Positions 9,042-18,200 of a stretch of 64,000 nucleotides of DNA are shown in pieces. The stretch is from Rudanella sp031411995. GTDB taxonomy: Bacteria > Bacteroidota > Bacteroidia > Cytophagales > Spirosomataceae. Position 1 is the stretch's first letter; each line of letters starts with the position of its first letter. The stretch spans positions 124,001-188,000 of the forward strand of contig JANOCD010000052.1 of the NCBI GenBank assembly GCA_031411995.1. The letters are read 5' to 3'. A program made the translations under genes and the position numbers. The notes under the pieces were generated by a model. That model did no database searches, had not been told where the DNA came from, and saw only the letters and a program-made list of their open reading frames with translations.

Positions 9042-9158
9042 GTTTCATTGGCTTCGCCGTTTCAATGCTTCACCCTTCATTAGCTTCGCTGTTTCAATAG
9101 CAGAGAAGAGTTATGAAACGCGAAGCATTGAAACCTGAAACGGCGTAGCCAATGAAAC
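9042..9158. repeat. Palindromic word-repeat element (GTTTC type)
   Basis: The left arm (9042-9071) and the right arm (9122-9158) are inverted copies of a sequence built around GTTTCATTGG, GCCGTTTCA and ATGCTTC. They differ by one base and a 7-base insertion in the right arm. The word GTTTC or its complement occurs repeatedly, also in the middle part. It lies between the divergent ccmB and feoA genes. A related element is found at 38778-38907. Confidence 0.7.
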
Positions 9159-9173
9159 TTTCGCGCGCTTCCC

Positions 9174-9204
9174 TTGCACAGACAAACTTTCCGCCGTAAT
9201 CTTG
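9174..9204 (+). promoter_or_regulatory. Candidate promoter of feoAB
   Basis: TTG at 9174-9176, a 20-base spacer, and TAATCTTG at 9197-9204 fit the Bacteroidota promoter pattern with one mismatch in the -7 box. It is 55 bp upstream of the feoA start. I see no obvious Fur box over it. Confidence 0.5.
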
Positions 9205-9259
9205 TGTTAATTAAACTGAATCTAAATAGTAGCAGCCGTCTCGACGCGGCATCACCACC

Positions 9260-9484
9260 ATGAGCAAACGCAGTGTAGCAGACCTCAAAATCGGAGAACG
9301 GGCAACAATCATGTCGTTCAACGATCAACTGATGTCGCTCAAACTTCTCGAAATGGGTTGTTTGCCCGGTGCCGAGATCTGCCTGCATTGCAAAGCTCCC
9401 CTCGGCGACCCAATCTGCCTCAACGTGTCGGGCTATTGCCTGTCGATGCGCCGTTCCGAAGCCGCTACCATTTTGGTTGAATAG
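9260..9484 (+). CDS. feoA: Ferrous iron transport protein FeoA
   Basis: A 74-residue SH3-like protein of normal FeoA length. LKIGERATIMSF, LKLLEMGCLPGAEI and PICLNVSGYCLSMRRSEAATI are the three conserved FeoA segments. FeoA is a cytosolic accessory of the FeoB Fe(II) permease and probably modulates its G domain. The gene ends 14 bp before feoB, so they form one operon. It is divergent from the ccm operon, placing iron import next to heme attachment. Confidence 0.92.
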   Translation: MSKRSVADLKIGERATIMSFNDQLMSLKLLEMGCLPGAEICLHCKAPLGDPICLNVSGYCLSMRRSEAATILVE

Positions 9485-9498
9485 TTCTATTTACTGCT

Positions 9499-11622
9499 TT
9501 GCCTCCTCCCGTAATAGCCCTTGTGGGCAACCCGAATGCCGGAAAATCGTCGTTGTTTAATCAACTGACCGGCCTCCGCCAGAAAACCGGTAACTTTCCC
9601 GGCGTTACGGTGGACAAAAAATCTGGTTCGTGGCCGCTCGATGCCCAAACCAATGCCACCATTGTTGACTTCCCCGGCGTTTATTCCATTTATCCCAAGT
9701 CGTTAGACGAACAACTCGTTACAGACATCCTGGCCAATCCTGCCCATCCAGATTATCCCGATGTGGCCGTGGTGGTGGTCGATACCTCGAACCTGCACCG
9801 TAATTTGCTGTTGTTCACGCAGATAGCTGACCTTGGTGTGCCAACGGTGCTGGCGTTGAACATGCTCGATGTGGCTCGCGATCAGGGTAAAGAAGTGAAT
9901 GGAGCGCGGTTGGCCATGCGGTTAGGCGTTCCGGTTATCCGCATCAATGCCCGCACCGGCGAGGGGCTCGATCAGGTCAGAAAAGCCGTACAAGGGCAGT
10001 TGACAACGCCCACGTTACCCGCCAAACTGTTTTTTGACCCGGCAGAGGAAGCCCCCGAACTTATTGCCGATACCCGTGTTCAGTATGGCTTAGATAACAA
10101 TTACCTCGCGCTGCAATATGTGATTCAGCACGATGGTTTCTCGTTTCTGAACCGCCAACAACAAGTTGGGTTAGATGGACTTATAGCGAAACATCAGTTT
10201 AGCGAAACAGCGTTTCAGGCCAACGAAACCATCACGCGCTACAAGCGTATTGCGGCCCTGATGAGCGAAGCCATTACCCAAAAAACACCGGCTAACCAAC
10301 CCACTTGGAGCGGGAAACTTGACCGGATTCTGTTGCACCCAGTTTGGGGATATGCCATTTTCGGATTTATTCTACTGCTTATCTTTCAAGCTATTTTTGC
10401 CTGGGCTACCCCTCTGCAAGATGCTATTGATGAGGGCGTTGCCTGGCTTAATGGCACACTAAAACAAACCCTCCCCGCTGGACCTTTAACTGATTTATTG
10501 ACCGATGGTATTCTGGCGGGTATCGGTGGTATCCTGGTATTTGTGCCGCAAATCGCGTTCCTGTTTTTGCTGGTTTCGCTGCTCGAAGAGTCGGGTTATA
10601 TGTCCCGCGTGATGGTGATTATGGATCGAATCATGCGGAAATTCGGGCTGAATGGCCGGAGTGTGGTGCCGCTGATTTCGGGCGTGGCTTGCGCCGTTCC
10701 CGCCATTATGGCCACCCGCAGCATAGGCACCCGGCGCGACCGGCTCATTACCATTTTGGTTACGCCCCTCATGAGTTGCTCGGCCCGACTGCCTATCTAT
10801 ACCACTCTGATTGCGCTCGTGGTGCCAGACACGCGGGTTTTGGGCTTGTTTAACCTACAGGGCCTGGCCCTGATGTTCCTCTATCTGCTGGGTTTGGTGA
10901 GTGCGTTGCTGGCGGCCTACGTGCTGAAACTCATCCTGAAAACAAAGGAGCGGAGTTTCTTTATTATGGAGTTGCCCACGTTCAAAATGCCCCGCTGGAA
11001 CCACGTGGGCCTGAGCGTTTGGGAGAGTGTTCGGGCATTTGTGTGGGAAGCGGGCCGGGTGATTCTGGCCATCTCGATTATCCTCTGGGTACTGGCAAGC
11101 TACGGCCCCGGCGACTCCATGCAACAGGCTGAAGACCGAGTTCGCCAGGAATCGGCAAACCTCCCCGCTGTGAGCCGCAACCAACTCGAAGACCGGGTAG
11201 CCTCCGAGCGACGCGAAGCATCTTATGCCGGGCAGTTTGGCCACTTCATCGAACCCGCCATTCGTCCGCTGGGCTACGACTGGAAAATCGGTATTGCCTT
11301 GCTGGCTTCGTTTGCCGCCCGCGAGGTATTTGTTGGTACCATGGCCACCATCTACAGCATTGGCAGCCGCGCCGATGAAGAAGGCGTTACCATTCGCGAA
11401 CGCCTGAAAGCCGAGCGCAACCCCGACACGGGCGGTCCCATGTACACCCCGGCCACGGCCTGGTCGCTGCTGATTTTTTACGTCTTTGCCATGATGTGCA
11501 TGAGTACGCTGGCGGCCACCCAACGCGAAACCAAAAGCTGGAAATGGCCCACCGTGCAGCTAATTTACATGATGCTGCTGGCCTACGGAGCCGCTTGGGT
11601 GACGTATCAGGTGTTGGTGTAG
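9499..11622 (+). CDS. feoB: Ferrous iron transporter FeoB
   Basis: A 707-residue Fe(II) transporter of the inner membrane. The N-terminal G domain shows G1 GNPNAGKS (10-17), switch I NFPGVTVDKKSG, G3 DFPGVYS and G4 LNMLD. The membrane part contains both Gate motifs, including FVPQIAFLFLLVSLLEESGY, VPLISGVACAVPAIMATR and MSCSARLPIY. The best start is the TTG at 9499, placing the G1 loop where family members have it; no ATG occurs in frame between the feoA stop and the G1 motif. It is co-transcribed with feoA, 14 bp upstream, and ends at a strong terminator. Confidence 0.96.
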   Translation: MPPPVIALVGNPNAGKSSLFNQLTGLRQKTGNFPGVTVDKKSGSWPLDAQTNATIVDFPGVYSIYPKSLDEQLVTDILANPAHPDYPDVAVVVVDTSNLHRNLLLFTQIADLGVPTVLALNMLDVARDQGKEVNGARLAMRLGVPVIRINARTGEGLDQVRKAVQGQLTTPTLPAKLFFDPAEEAPELIADTRVQYGLDNNYLALQYVIQHDGFSFLNRQQQVGLDGLIAKHQFSETAFQANETITRYKRIAALMSEAITQKTPANQPTWSGKLDRILLHPVWGYAIFGFILLLIFQAIFAWATPLQDAIDEGVAWLNGTLKQTLPAGPLTDLLTDGILAGIGGILVFVPQIAFLFLLVSLLEESGYMSRVMVIMDRIMRKFGLNGRSVVPLISGVACAVPAIMATRSIGTRRDRLITILVTPLMSCSARLPIYTTLIALVVPDTRVLGLFNLQGLALMFLYLLGLVSALLAAYVLKLILKTKERSFFIMELPTFKMPRWNHVGLSVWESVRAFVWEAGRVILAISIILWVLASYGPGDSMQQAEDRVRQESANLPAVSRNQLEDRVASERREASYAGQFGHFIEPAIRPLGYDWKIGIALLASFAAREVFVGTMATIYSIGSRADEEGVTIRERLKAERNPDTGGPMYTPATAWSLLIFYVFAMMCMSTLAATQRETKSWKWPTVQLIYMMLLAYGAAWVTYQVLV

Positions 11623-11649
11623 GGTTAGGTGGCTTATAGTAATGCACAA

Positions 11650-11676
11650 AAAAAGCCCGCTTATCGCGGGCTTTTT
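11650..11676. terminator. Bidirectional intrinsic terminator between feoB and the small membrane gene
   Basis: An 11-bp stem (11650-11660 with 11666-11676; core AGCCCGC/GCGGGCT), a five-base loop, and A/T runs on both sides. It can end feoB transcription on the plus strand and the 54-aa gene on the minus strand. Confidence 0.85.
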
Positions 11677-11695
11677 GTATGGGCAGAGGCTGTTG

Positions 11696-11860
11696 CTACC
11701 AGAGCAAACCTTTTGAAATCATGGGATAGATAAAATGATACAGTATATAGGTGAAAAGGGCAAATGTAATGCCGCCCAGAGCCATTGTTTGGTCGATGCC
11801 CGTCTGCATTTTCTGGCGGGAACGAGTAGTCCGAGCTGTTTTTGATGGGAAGTTAGCCAT
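11696..11860 (-). CDS. Small single-helix membrane protein, 54 aa, unknown function
   Basis: A short reading frame from the ATG at 11858-11860 to a TAG at 11696-11698. It encodes a basic, Ser/Thr-rich N-terminus (ANFPSKTARTTRSRQKMQ), one clear transmembrane helix at about 27-45 (ALGGITFALFTYILYHFIY) and a short tail ending GLLW. The charge pattern predicts an N-in topology. The stop is followed on the minus strand by the terminator at 11650-11676, which suggests a real transcription unit. I do not recognise a family. The 229 bp upstream (11861-12089) holds nothing else I can name. Confidence 0.6.
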   Translation of the reverse strand: MANFPSKTARTTRSRQKMQTGIDQTMALGGITFALFTYILYHFIYPMISKGLLW

Positions 11861-12089
11861 GTCTGTTTTCTAGTTTTGGGTGAATGTTTATTCTTATATG
11901 GCACAAATTTCATGCCATCACCCGAAACATTTTAGCGCAGAACTACGGAATCTGAAATACACGTAGTAGTACGGGTATTTATGGGAAATTTCCGGTGTAC
12001 TTGATTAAATCCCTGATAAGAAGGCGTAGAATTAGCTCTACACAAGTGTCCAGTGACTGCCTATGCAATTCATTACATACGTACTGTTT

Positions 12090-13592
12090 CTAAAGTTGCC
12101 AACGTAGATTTTCGATCACATCAGTTGCAGTCAGGCCGATCTGCCCCCGCTCATTGGCTGCCCGGTCGCCCGCAAGGCCGTGGCTATAAACGCCCAATAC
12201 CGACGCTTCGACGGGGTCGTATCCCTGTGCCAACAGAGCCGTGATCACGCCCGTCAGCACATCGCCGGTGCCGCCCGTGCTGAGGCCGGGGTTGCCCGTC
12301 GAGTTAAAATGCACTTCGCCTTCGGGGGTGGCAATGGCCGTGTTCGCTCCTTTCAACACCACCACGACATCGTAACGGCGGGCAAAATCCTGGAGAATTT
12401 CGAGTTTGTCGTAATCGTTTTCCCAACGTTGCGTAAGGCGTTCAAACTCTTTGGGGTGGGGAGTCAGAATGCTGCGTTCGGGAAGCAGGCCCAGTAAATC
12501 GCGATTTTGGGCCAGAATATTGAGCGCGTCGGCATCGAAAACCACCGGCTTGCGCACCGATTGCAGCAGGTTCCGCAGCATCGACACCGTTTCGGGCGAT
12601 TGCCCGATTCCCGGCCCCACACCCACCGCTGCATAGTCGTTGAGGGCTGATCCCGGTAAGACAGGTTGGCCTGTCAGGTGGTGTTCGTGTTCATCGGGCA
12701 GGCACATGGCTTCGGGAACGGCAGTTTGCAGAATGTCGTAGCCACAGCGCGGCACCTGCACCGTGAGCAAACCCACCCCCGACCGCAAACACGCCCGGCT
12801 AGCCAACACGCCCGCGCCAATTTTACCGTAGCTACCCACCAGCAGCAGCGCGTGGCCAAAGGTGCCTTTGTGCGAGTGTGTTTCGCGGGGACGAAGCAGC
12901 AAACGGGCTTCTTCGGGGTTGGTGTAATAATACGATGTGCGAGCCTGATCAATAAATCGGCGGCTCAACCGAATATCCAGGACATGCCATTGACCCACAT
13001 ATTTGCCGTTTTTGGGCAAGACCAAGGCCAGTTTGGGCAGTTGAAACGTAACGGTATGGTCGGGTTCCACAATCACATCGCCGGGTTGGTTGGGTTGGTC
13101 GGCATAGAGACCGCTGGCAATATCGACCGAAATAACGGTAGCCGGGGCGCGGTTGATGGCCTCGATCACGGTCTTGACAATTCCCTCCGTTGGCCGCGAC
13201 AAACCCGATCCCAAAATCGCGTCGATCACGATTTCGTTGTGTCGGATGGTCGGAATATCCTGCGGTTTTTCGATGTAGGTAAGCGTCGTCAGCAATTTGA
13301 GCCGACGGTGGTTATGGGCGCAATCGTCGGATTCGCGGGGGGCATAGCGCACCACGTTAACTTCTACCTGATAGTCGAGTTGGAGTAGCATTCGGGCCAC
13401 GGCCATGCCATCGCCCCCGTTGTTGCCGAGGCCACAGAAGATTTTGATGGCGCGGTTAGCAGGGAAACGGGCAACAAACCAGTCGGCAAAAGCTTCGGAA
13501 GCCCGTTCCATCAGGTTGATGGGCGCAATTGGTTCGTATTGAATCGTGTATTGATCGAGTTCGCGAGTCTGGCTAACGTTTAGTATTTTCAT
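12090..13592 (-). CDS. nnr: Bifunctional NAD(P)H-hydrate epimerase / ADP-dependent NAD(P)H-hydrate dehydratase
   Basis: A 500-residue fusion that repairs hydrated NADH and NADPH. The N-terminal YjeF-N half (about 1-210) epimerises R- and S-NAD(P)HX and shows FCGLGNNGGDGMAVARML and VIDAILGSGLSRP. The C-terminal ribokinase-like half (about 225-500) dehydrates the S form using ADP. It shows GHALLLVGSYGKIGAGVLA, VGVGPGIGQ, VFDADALN, LTPHPKEFERL and the catalytic GTGDVLTG. This length and order are normal for bacterial Nnr. It stands alone on the minus strand; a -7-like box lies 29 bp upstream. Confidence 0.95.
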   Translation of the reverse strand: MKILNVSQTRELDQYTIQYEPIAPINLMERASEAFADWFVARFPANRAIKIFCGLGNNGGDGMAVARMLLQLDYQVEVNVVRYAPRESDDCAHNHRRLKLLTTLTYIEKPQDIPTIRHNEIVIDAILGSGLSRPTEGIVKTVIEAINRAPATVISVDIASGLYADQPNQPGDVIVEPDHTVTFQLPKLALVLPKNGKYVGQWHVLDIRLSRRFIDQARTSYYYTNPEEARLLLRPRETHSHKGTFGHALLLVGSYGKIGAGVLASRACLRSGVGLLTVQVPRCGYDILQTAVPEAMCLPDEHEHHLTGQPVLPGSALNDYAAVGVGPGIGQSPETVSMLRNLLQSVRKPVVFDADALNILAQNRDLLGLLPERSILTPHPKEFERLTQRWENDYDKLEILQDFARRYDVVVVLKGANTAIATPEGEVHFNSTGNPGLSTGGTGDVLTGVITALLAQGYDPVEASVLGVYSHGLAGDRAANERGQIGLTATDVIENLRWQL

Positions 13593-13620
13593 GCGATTGG
13601 CAATTGGGGTAACTAGTACG

Positions 13621-13628
13621 CAAAAGTA
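13621..13628 (-). promoter_or_regulatory. Candidate -7 box for nnr
   Basis: TACTTTTG on the minus strand matches TAnnTTTG fully and lies 28 bp before the nnr ATG. No TTG is at the proper -33 distance. Confidence 0.35.
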
Positions 13629-13676
13629 CGTAATCTTGGTACACTGACTGTTTTAACCAAGCCAACGGTAAAAAAA

Positions 13677-13709
13677 GATGCGGCTTCCCAAAAGTCAGGA
13701 AGCCGCATC
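13677..13709 (-). terminator. Rho-independent terminator of the second SusC/SusD operon
   Basis: A perfect 12-bp stem (13677-13688 with 13698-13709; GATGCGGCTTCC and its complement), a nine-base loop, and on the minus strand a run of six T immediately after. It lies 19 bp beyond the SusD stop. Confidence 0.9.
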
Positions 13710-13728
13710 GTCACTCTCAATCAGGATA

Positions 13729-15144
13729 CTACTTGTCGAACCACTGGGGGGCATCTACGGCCAAACCCGTTGGTGTGTTTGGATTCGAGTTGATTTCTTC
13801 GCTGCGGTAGAGCAACCGACGCACCAAACCCGCCACAGGCGTACCCGACGGAGTGGTCATGGCCGGGATTTCCTGCCCGGCATTCCCCGACCGACGGTGC
13901 TGTGTCCAGCCCTCAACAGGGCGCATAAACAAGTCCAGATATTGCTGTTGGGCTAAAACGGTTCGATAATTGGCTGCCGAGAGCGTGGGTAACTGATTAG
14001 CGTAGGTGTCGGCCTGGGCGGCTGGTACACCAAAGCCCAGCAGCGACTCACGCACACCCGCCCGCATCCGTAAGGTGGCCTGATCGAAACCGCCCGTTGC
14101 AAACCCACGGGCAATAGCCTCAGCTTCCAGCAACAACTGTTCGGAATACGAAAACGAAACTTCGGGCAGGTCGGCTTTGAGCAGGTTCATGTTCACTAAA
14201 GCCGATTTGGTAGTGTAGGTCTCCACGCTGTTGAGGGCCACATATTCGTTGGCCGCAGCGGTTGGCCCCGGCTGGTAAAAATAGGGAATACGGGGATCAT
14301 TGAGCGACACCAACAAGTCGTAGACCGGCTTAGAACAGTACCAGTCGGACTGCACACCGCCCCGGAAAATGGCCGTAAATGAGAAACGCGGATTTTGCCG
14401 ACCGGGTTGGTTGTAATACTTGAACAGCATGGCATCAGCAGTACCAGCAATCATATTTCCTCCACTTATCACCTGCCCAATGGCGGTCGATTTCGATGGA
14501 TCGGCATCAACCATTGCAAACAAAATGCGGAGTTTGAGCGAGTTGGCAAACTTGCGCCATTTGGTCATGTCGCCCCCATAATAGAGGTCGTTGGGTGCCA
14601 CAATGCCTTTGACGGCCGGGTCTATCTGGGCTATTGCCTCGTCGAGCAGTGCTACACAGCCGCTCAGCACGTCGGCCTGCTTATCGAATTTCGGAAGATC
14701 AACCTCACCCGTTGCGGCCTGCGAGAATGGAATATCGCCCCAGAGCAGCGAGGTCTGCGAGAACGCAAACGCCTTCATGATTTTGCACTGAGCCACCGCA
14801 TTTTTATTGACGGGTTGCGCTTGTTCGGCCACCTGAATCGCTACATTGAGGTTCTTTAGCACGTCGGTATAGGTACGGCCCCACGACGACCGAATACGGG
14901 TCTGGTCATACTGCGCCTGGGAAAGGCCCCACCGCCCGCCCGATGCCCACATTTGGTTCATCAGGGCCACCGGCCAGGTTAGTTCGCCCACCCGCAGAAG
15001 CGAAAACTGAGTGCTTGCCCCGGCGAAAAGCAGGGCAGGGTCAACCGTTGTGGAGCGGTTGGGGTCGATGTTAAGTTCGCTGTTTTTGAAACAGCCGGTT
15101 GTTGTAAGGGCCAGTAAGAGACTGGCATACAGAAGTTTTTTCAT
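13729..15144 (-). CDS. SusD/RagB-family outer-membrane lipoprotein
   Basis: A 471-residue lipoprotein. Its signal peptide ends in TTTGC (lipidated Cys18), followed by FKNSELNIDPNRSTTVDP, typical of the SusD-like 2 subfamily. AGASTQFSLLRVGEL, NLNVAIQVAEQ, CKIMKAFAFSQTSLLWGDIPFSQA and KWRKFANSLKLRILFAM are the conserved helices and loops of this group. It forms a substrate-binding lid on the SusC protein encoded upstream. A 95-bp gap with a perfect hairpin separates the two genes, so the pair may be expressed at different levels. No hydrolase or regulator is adjacent, and the ligand is unknown. Confidence 0.94.
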   Translation of the reverse strand: MKKLLYASLLLALTTTGCFKNSELNIDPNRSTTVDPALLFAGASTQFSLLRVGELTWPVALMNQMWASGGRWGLSQAQYDQTRIRSSWGRTYTDVLKNLNVAIQVAEQAQPVNKNAVAQCKIMKAFAFSQTSLLWGDIPFSQAATGEVDLPKFDKQADVLSGCVALLDEAIAQIDPAVKGIVAPNDLYYGGDMTKWRKFANSLKLRILFAMVDADPSKSTAIGQVISGGNMIAGTADAMLFKYYNQPGRQNPRFSFTAIFRGGVQSDWYCSKPVYDLLVSLNDPRIPYFYQPGPTAAANEYVALNSVETYTTKSALVNMNLLKADLPEVSFSYSEQLLLEAEAIARGFATGGFDQATLRMRAGVRESLLGFGVPAAQADTYANQLPTLSAANYRTVLAQQQYLDLFMRPVEGWTQHRRSGNAGQEIPAMTTPSGTPVAGLVRRLLYRSEEINSNPNTPTGLAVDAPQWFDK

Positions 15145-15160
15145 GATTGTCTTTCGGTTG

Positions 15161-15226
15161 GCCCCCCACCCCCTGAAGGGGGCTTAGGTTGAGCATAGGT
15201 AAAGCCCCCTTCAGGGGGTGGGGGGC
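15161..15226. repeat. Perfect 25-bp inverted repeat between susC and susD
   Basis: The arms at 15161-15185 and 15202-15226 are exact inverted copies, very GC-rich (GCCCCCCACCCCCTGAAG in the left arm), with a 16-base loop. The tail on the minus strand has no T run, so it is a stable RNA hairpin rather than a classic terminator. It lies 14 bp after the SusC stop and 16 bp before the SusD start. It may act as an attenuator, a processing site or a 3' stability element. Confidence 0.85.
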
Positions 15227-15239
15227 AGTGTTTTATAAC

Positions 15240-18200
15240 TTAAAAGGTGAATCTCAGGTTGGCTCCAATGCTTCGGCTGCTGGGAATGCTACCCCGCTCC
15301 AGCCCCTCGCCAATGAGGCCGGTGCCGAGCACGTTGGCTTCGGGGTCGATGTGCGGCACGTTCGATTTAATAATCCACAGGTTGCGTCCTTCCAACCCAA
15401 CCGCAATGCTGCCGAAAGGGGTCTTGCCCACCAGCGGGCGGGGCAGGTTGTAGGCCAGCCGAACCTCGCGCAGTTTGGTATAGGAACCGTCGAAGGTGTT
15501 GTTTTCGGGGCTAACCGAGTTGTCTAGCTGGCTCCAATACTGCTGCACACTGGCCACGGGTTTGTCATTGGGCCGGTAGGTTCCGTCGGTGTTGCGAATC
15601 ACGCCGGGGTCGATAAACGGGGTTCGGTTGTTCACGGCAGTTTCGGCGGCCATCCCACTACCCCGCACAATGCCCACGGTTTGCGAGTTCACCACGCCCC
15701 CTTTCCGCATGTCGATCAGGAAGTTGAAATCAATGCCTTTAAACGAGAAACTGTTGTTGATACCGAGGGTCCAGTCGGGGTAGATGTTACCCAGCAACTT
15801 ACGCGGCCCCGGCGTGCGCAGGCCCGTGGCTGGGTTAATCACGATATTTCCCTGCGGATCACGAAGCCAGCCAACGCCCTGAATATTAAAGGTTTCGCCC
15901 GGTTTGGCTACCACAAAAATGCCAAAACCATCGCCTGAAGTCGTTACGAACTCGGTTAGGCCGGGTGCCAGCGATTCCACGCGGTTGCGGTTTCGGTTGA
16001 AATTAAAGGCAGCGTCCCACCGGAATCCCGACCGTGTTTTCAGGGGCGTTACGGTGAGCATGGCTTCCACGCCCTGGTTCGAGATTTCGCCCACGTTGAG
16101 CCGCCGGGCCGAGTAACCCGTTGACTGCGGCACGGCTATCGAGATAATCTGATCGTAGTTCAGGCTCCGGTAATAGGTCAGGTCAAGCCCCACGCGACCC
16201 CCGAAAAACTTCAGTTCCGTACCCAATTCATAGGAGGTCTGTTGCTGCGGGAGCAGGTTCGTTGGCGGCAACACATTGGTGGCTCCAAAAGCGGAGGCTC
16301 CACCAATGGGATATAGAATATTGAAGGTGTAGATGTCGCTGGCCTGCGTGAGCGGGTTATACGTGAAGGCGAGTTGGTATGGATCTTCGTCGGAACCCAC
16401 GTTGGCATAATTTGCCCGCAACTTGGCGTAGCTCAAAATGTCGTTTTTCACGATGCCGAGGTTCGGGAAAGCCTCCGTCAACACAAACGACACGCTGGCC
16501 GAGGGGTAGAAATACGAATTGTTGTTAACGGGCAGAGTGCTCGACCAGTCGTTACGGCCCGTTACGTTCAGAAACAGGAAGTTGCGGTAATCGAAACTGA
16601 AGTCGCCATAGGCCCCGAAAATTTCGCGTCGGCTGTAGAAGTTCGAAGCCACGTTCGACTGGGCGTTGGCAAACGTGTAGAGTTGGTCGATATTCAAGCC
16701 CTCCGACTGCACCCGCGACCGCCGAATGGTGCGTTGGTTGAACTGGTGGCCCACAATACCTTTGAATGTCCAGTTGGTGGACAGTTGCCGGGTTATGGTG
16801 CCGATGAGGTCGGTTTGCAGCTCGCGTTCGTAGATTTCGTTGGTATCGAACTGCCCGTTCAGCCGGCCCCGCGTACCCCGGCGCGTTACCGAACGGCGGT
16901 TTTCGGTGAAGAAATCGGTGCCAACCCGACCCGTTACATTAAACCACGGAGCCACGTCGTAGCTCAGGCTGGTGCCACCATAAGCCCGGTCAACAGAGTT
17001 GGAGAAGCGGTTAAACGTGGTCACGAAATACGGGTTGTTCTGAATCCCATCAAGGTCAATGGCCCGCGCCAGGTCTCCCGTCCAACCCGCTGGTACGGCC
17101 TGCGTCGACGGGGCAAACAGGTTGTCGCGCAGTTCGTTGATGTCTGCCGTAATGGGCGTACCGGCCAGAATCGTTGAGATAATATTGGTGGTGTTAGAGC
17201 CTTGTTGGGGCCGTCCATCGCTGGTGGTACGCACGTAGTTGAGCCACACTCGGGAGGTCAGTTTGTCCGTAATTTTCCGCCCCCCGTTAATCGCAAAGGT
17301 GTTTCGTCCCAGCTCTGACCCCGGCACCGTACCCGTTTGGCGCAGGTTGGTATAGCCCACCCGGTAGTCGCCCTGTTCGTTGGCTCCATCAAGCGAGACG
17401 CTGTTGATGAATGTGTGGCCTGTCACAAAAAAGTTGCGCCAGTTTTGTGGATACACGGACAAACCCTGCACGGTTGCACCTTTATAGTCGGTGATTGGCC
17501 CGGTTATGCTCGACACAGCCGGTCCCCAACCGTTGCCCAATCGGGGATTATACACGCCGAGGTTACCCTGCGCATATTGAGTCTGGAGGTCAGGCACGCG
17601 TAACACATTATCGGTTCGGTAGGAGGAGTTGACGCTGACGTTCATCTTTTTGGCCCCCGGACGGCCCCGTTTGGTCGTAATCACAATCACCCCATTGCGG
17701 GCGCGCGATCCATAGAGAGCCGAAGCAGCGGCCCCTTTCAGCACGTTCATCGACTCAATATCGTCGGGGTTGAGGTCGCTGGCGCGGTTGCCTACATCAA
17801 CACCACCCGTTACAATATCGGTTTCGGAGCCAGCGAATGAGGAGTTGGAAATAGGCACTCCATCCACCACAAACAGCGGTTCACTGGCACTCGACAGGGA
17901 GTTGGCTCCCCGAATCATCACCCGCGACGAACCACCCACCGACCCCGACTGCTGCGAAATGCGAACCCCGGCCACACGCCCTGCCAACGAGTTGAGCACG
18001 TTTGGATCACGGGCTTTGGTGAACTCGGCCCCGCTCACGGTCGAAACGGCATAACCCAACTCTTTTTTCTCGCGGACAATGGCGTTCGCTGTCACCACCA
18101 CCTCGTCTAAATTGGTTGGATCAGCCACCAATTTCACATCGATTGACGTACGGTTTTCCAACTCCATCTCGGCGGTTTTAAAGCCAATAAACGAGAAGAT

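Noticed and set aside
12666..13388. 240-codon open frame antisense to nnr
   Set aside because: Overlaps the nnr gene completely and has no family features.
16374..17177. 267-codon open frame antisense to the second SusC gene
   Set aside because: A shadow of the SusC frame; low-complexity translation without signal peptide or motif.
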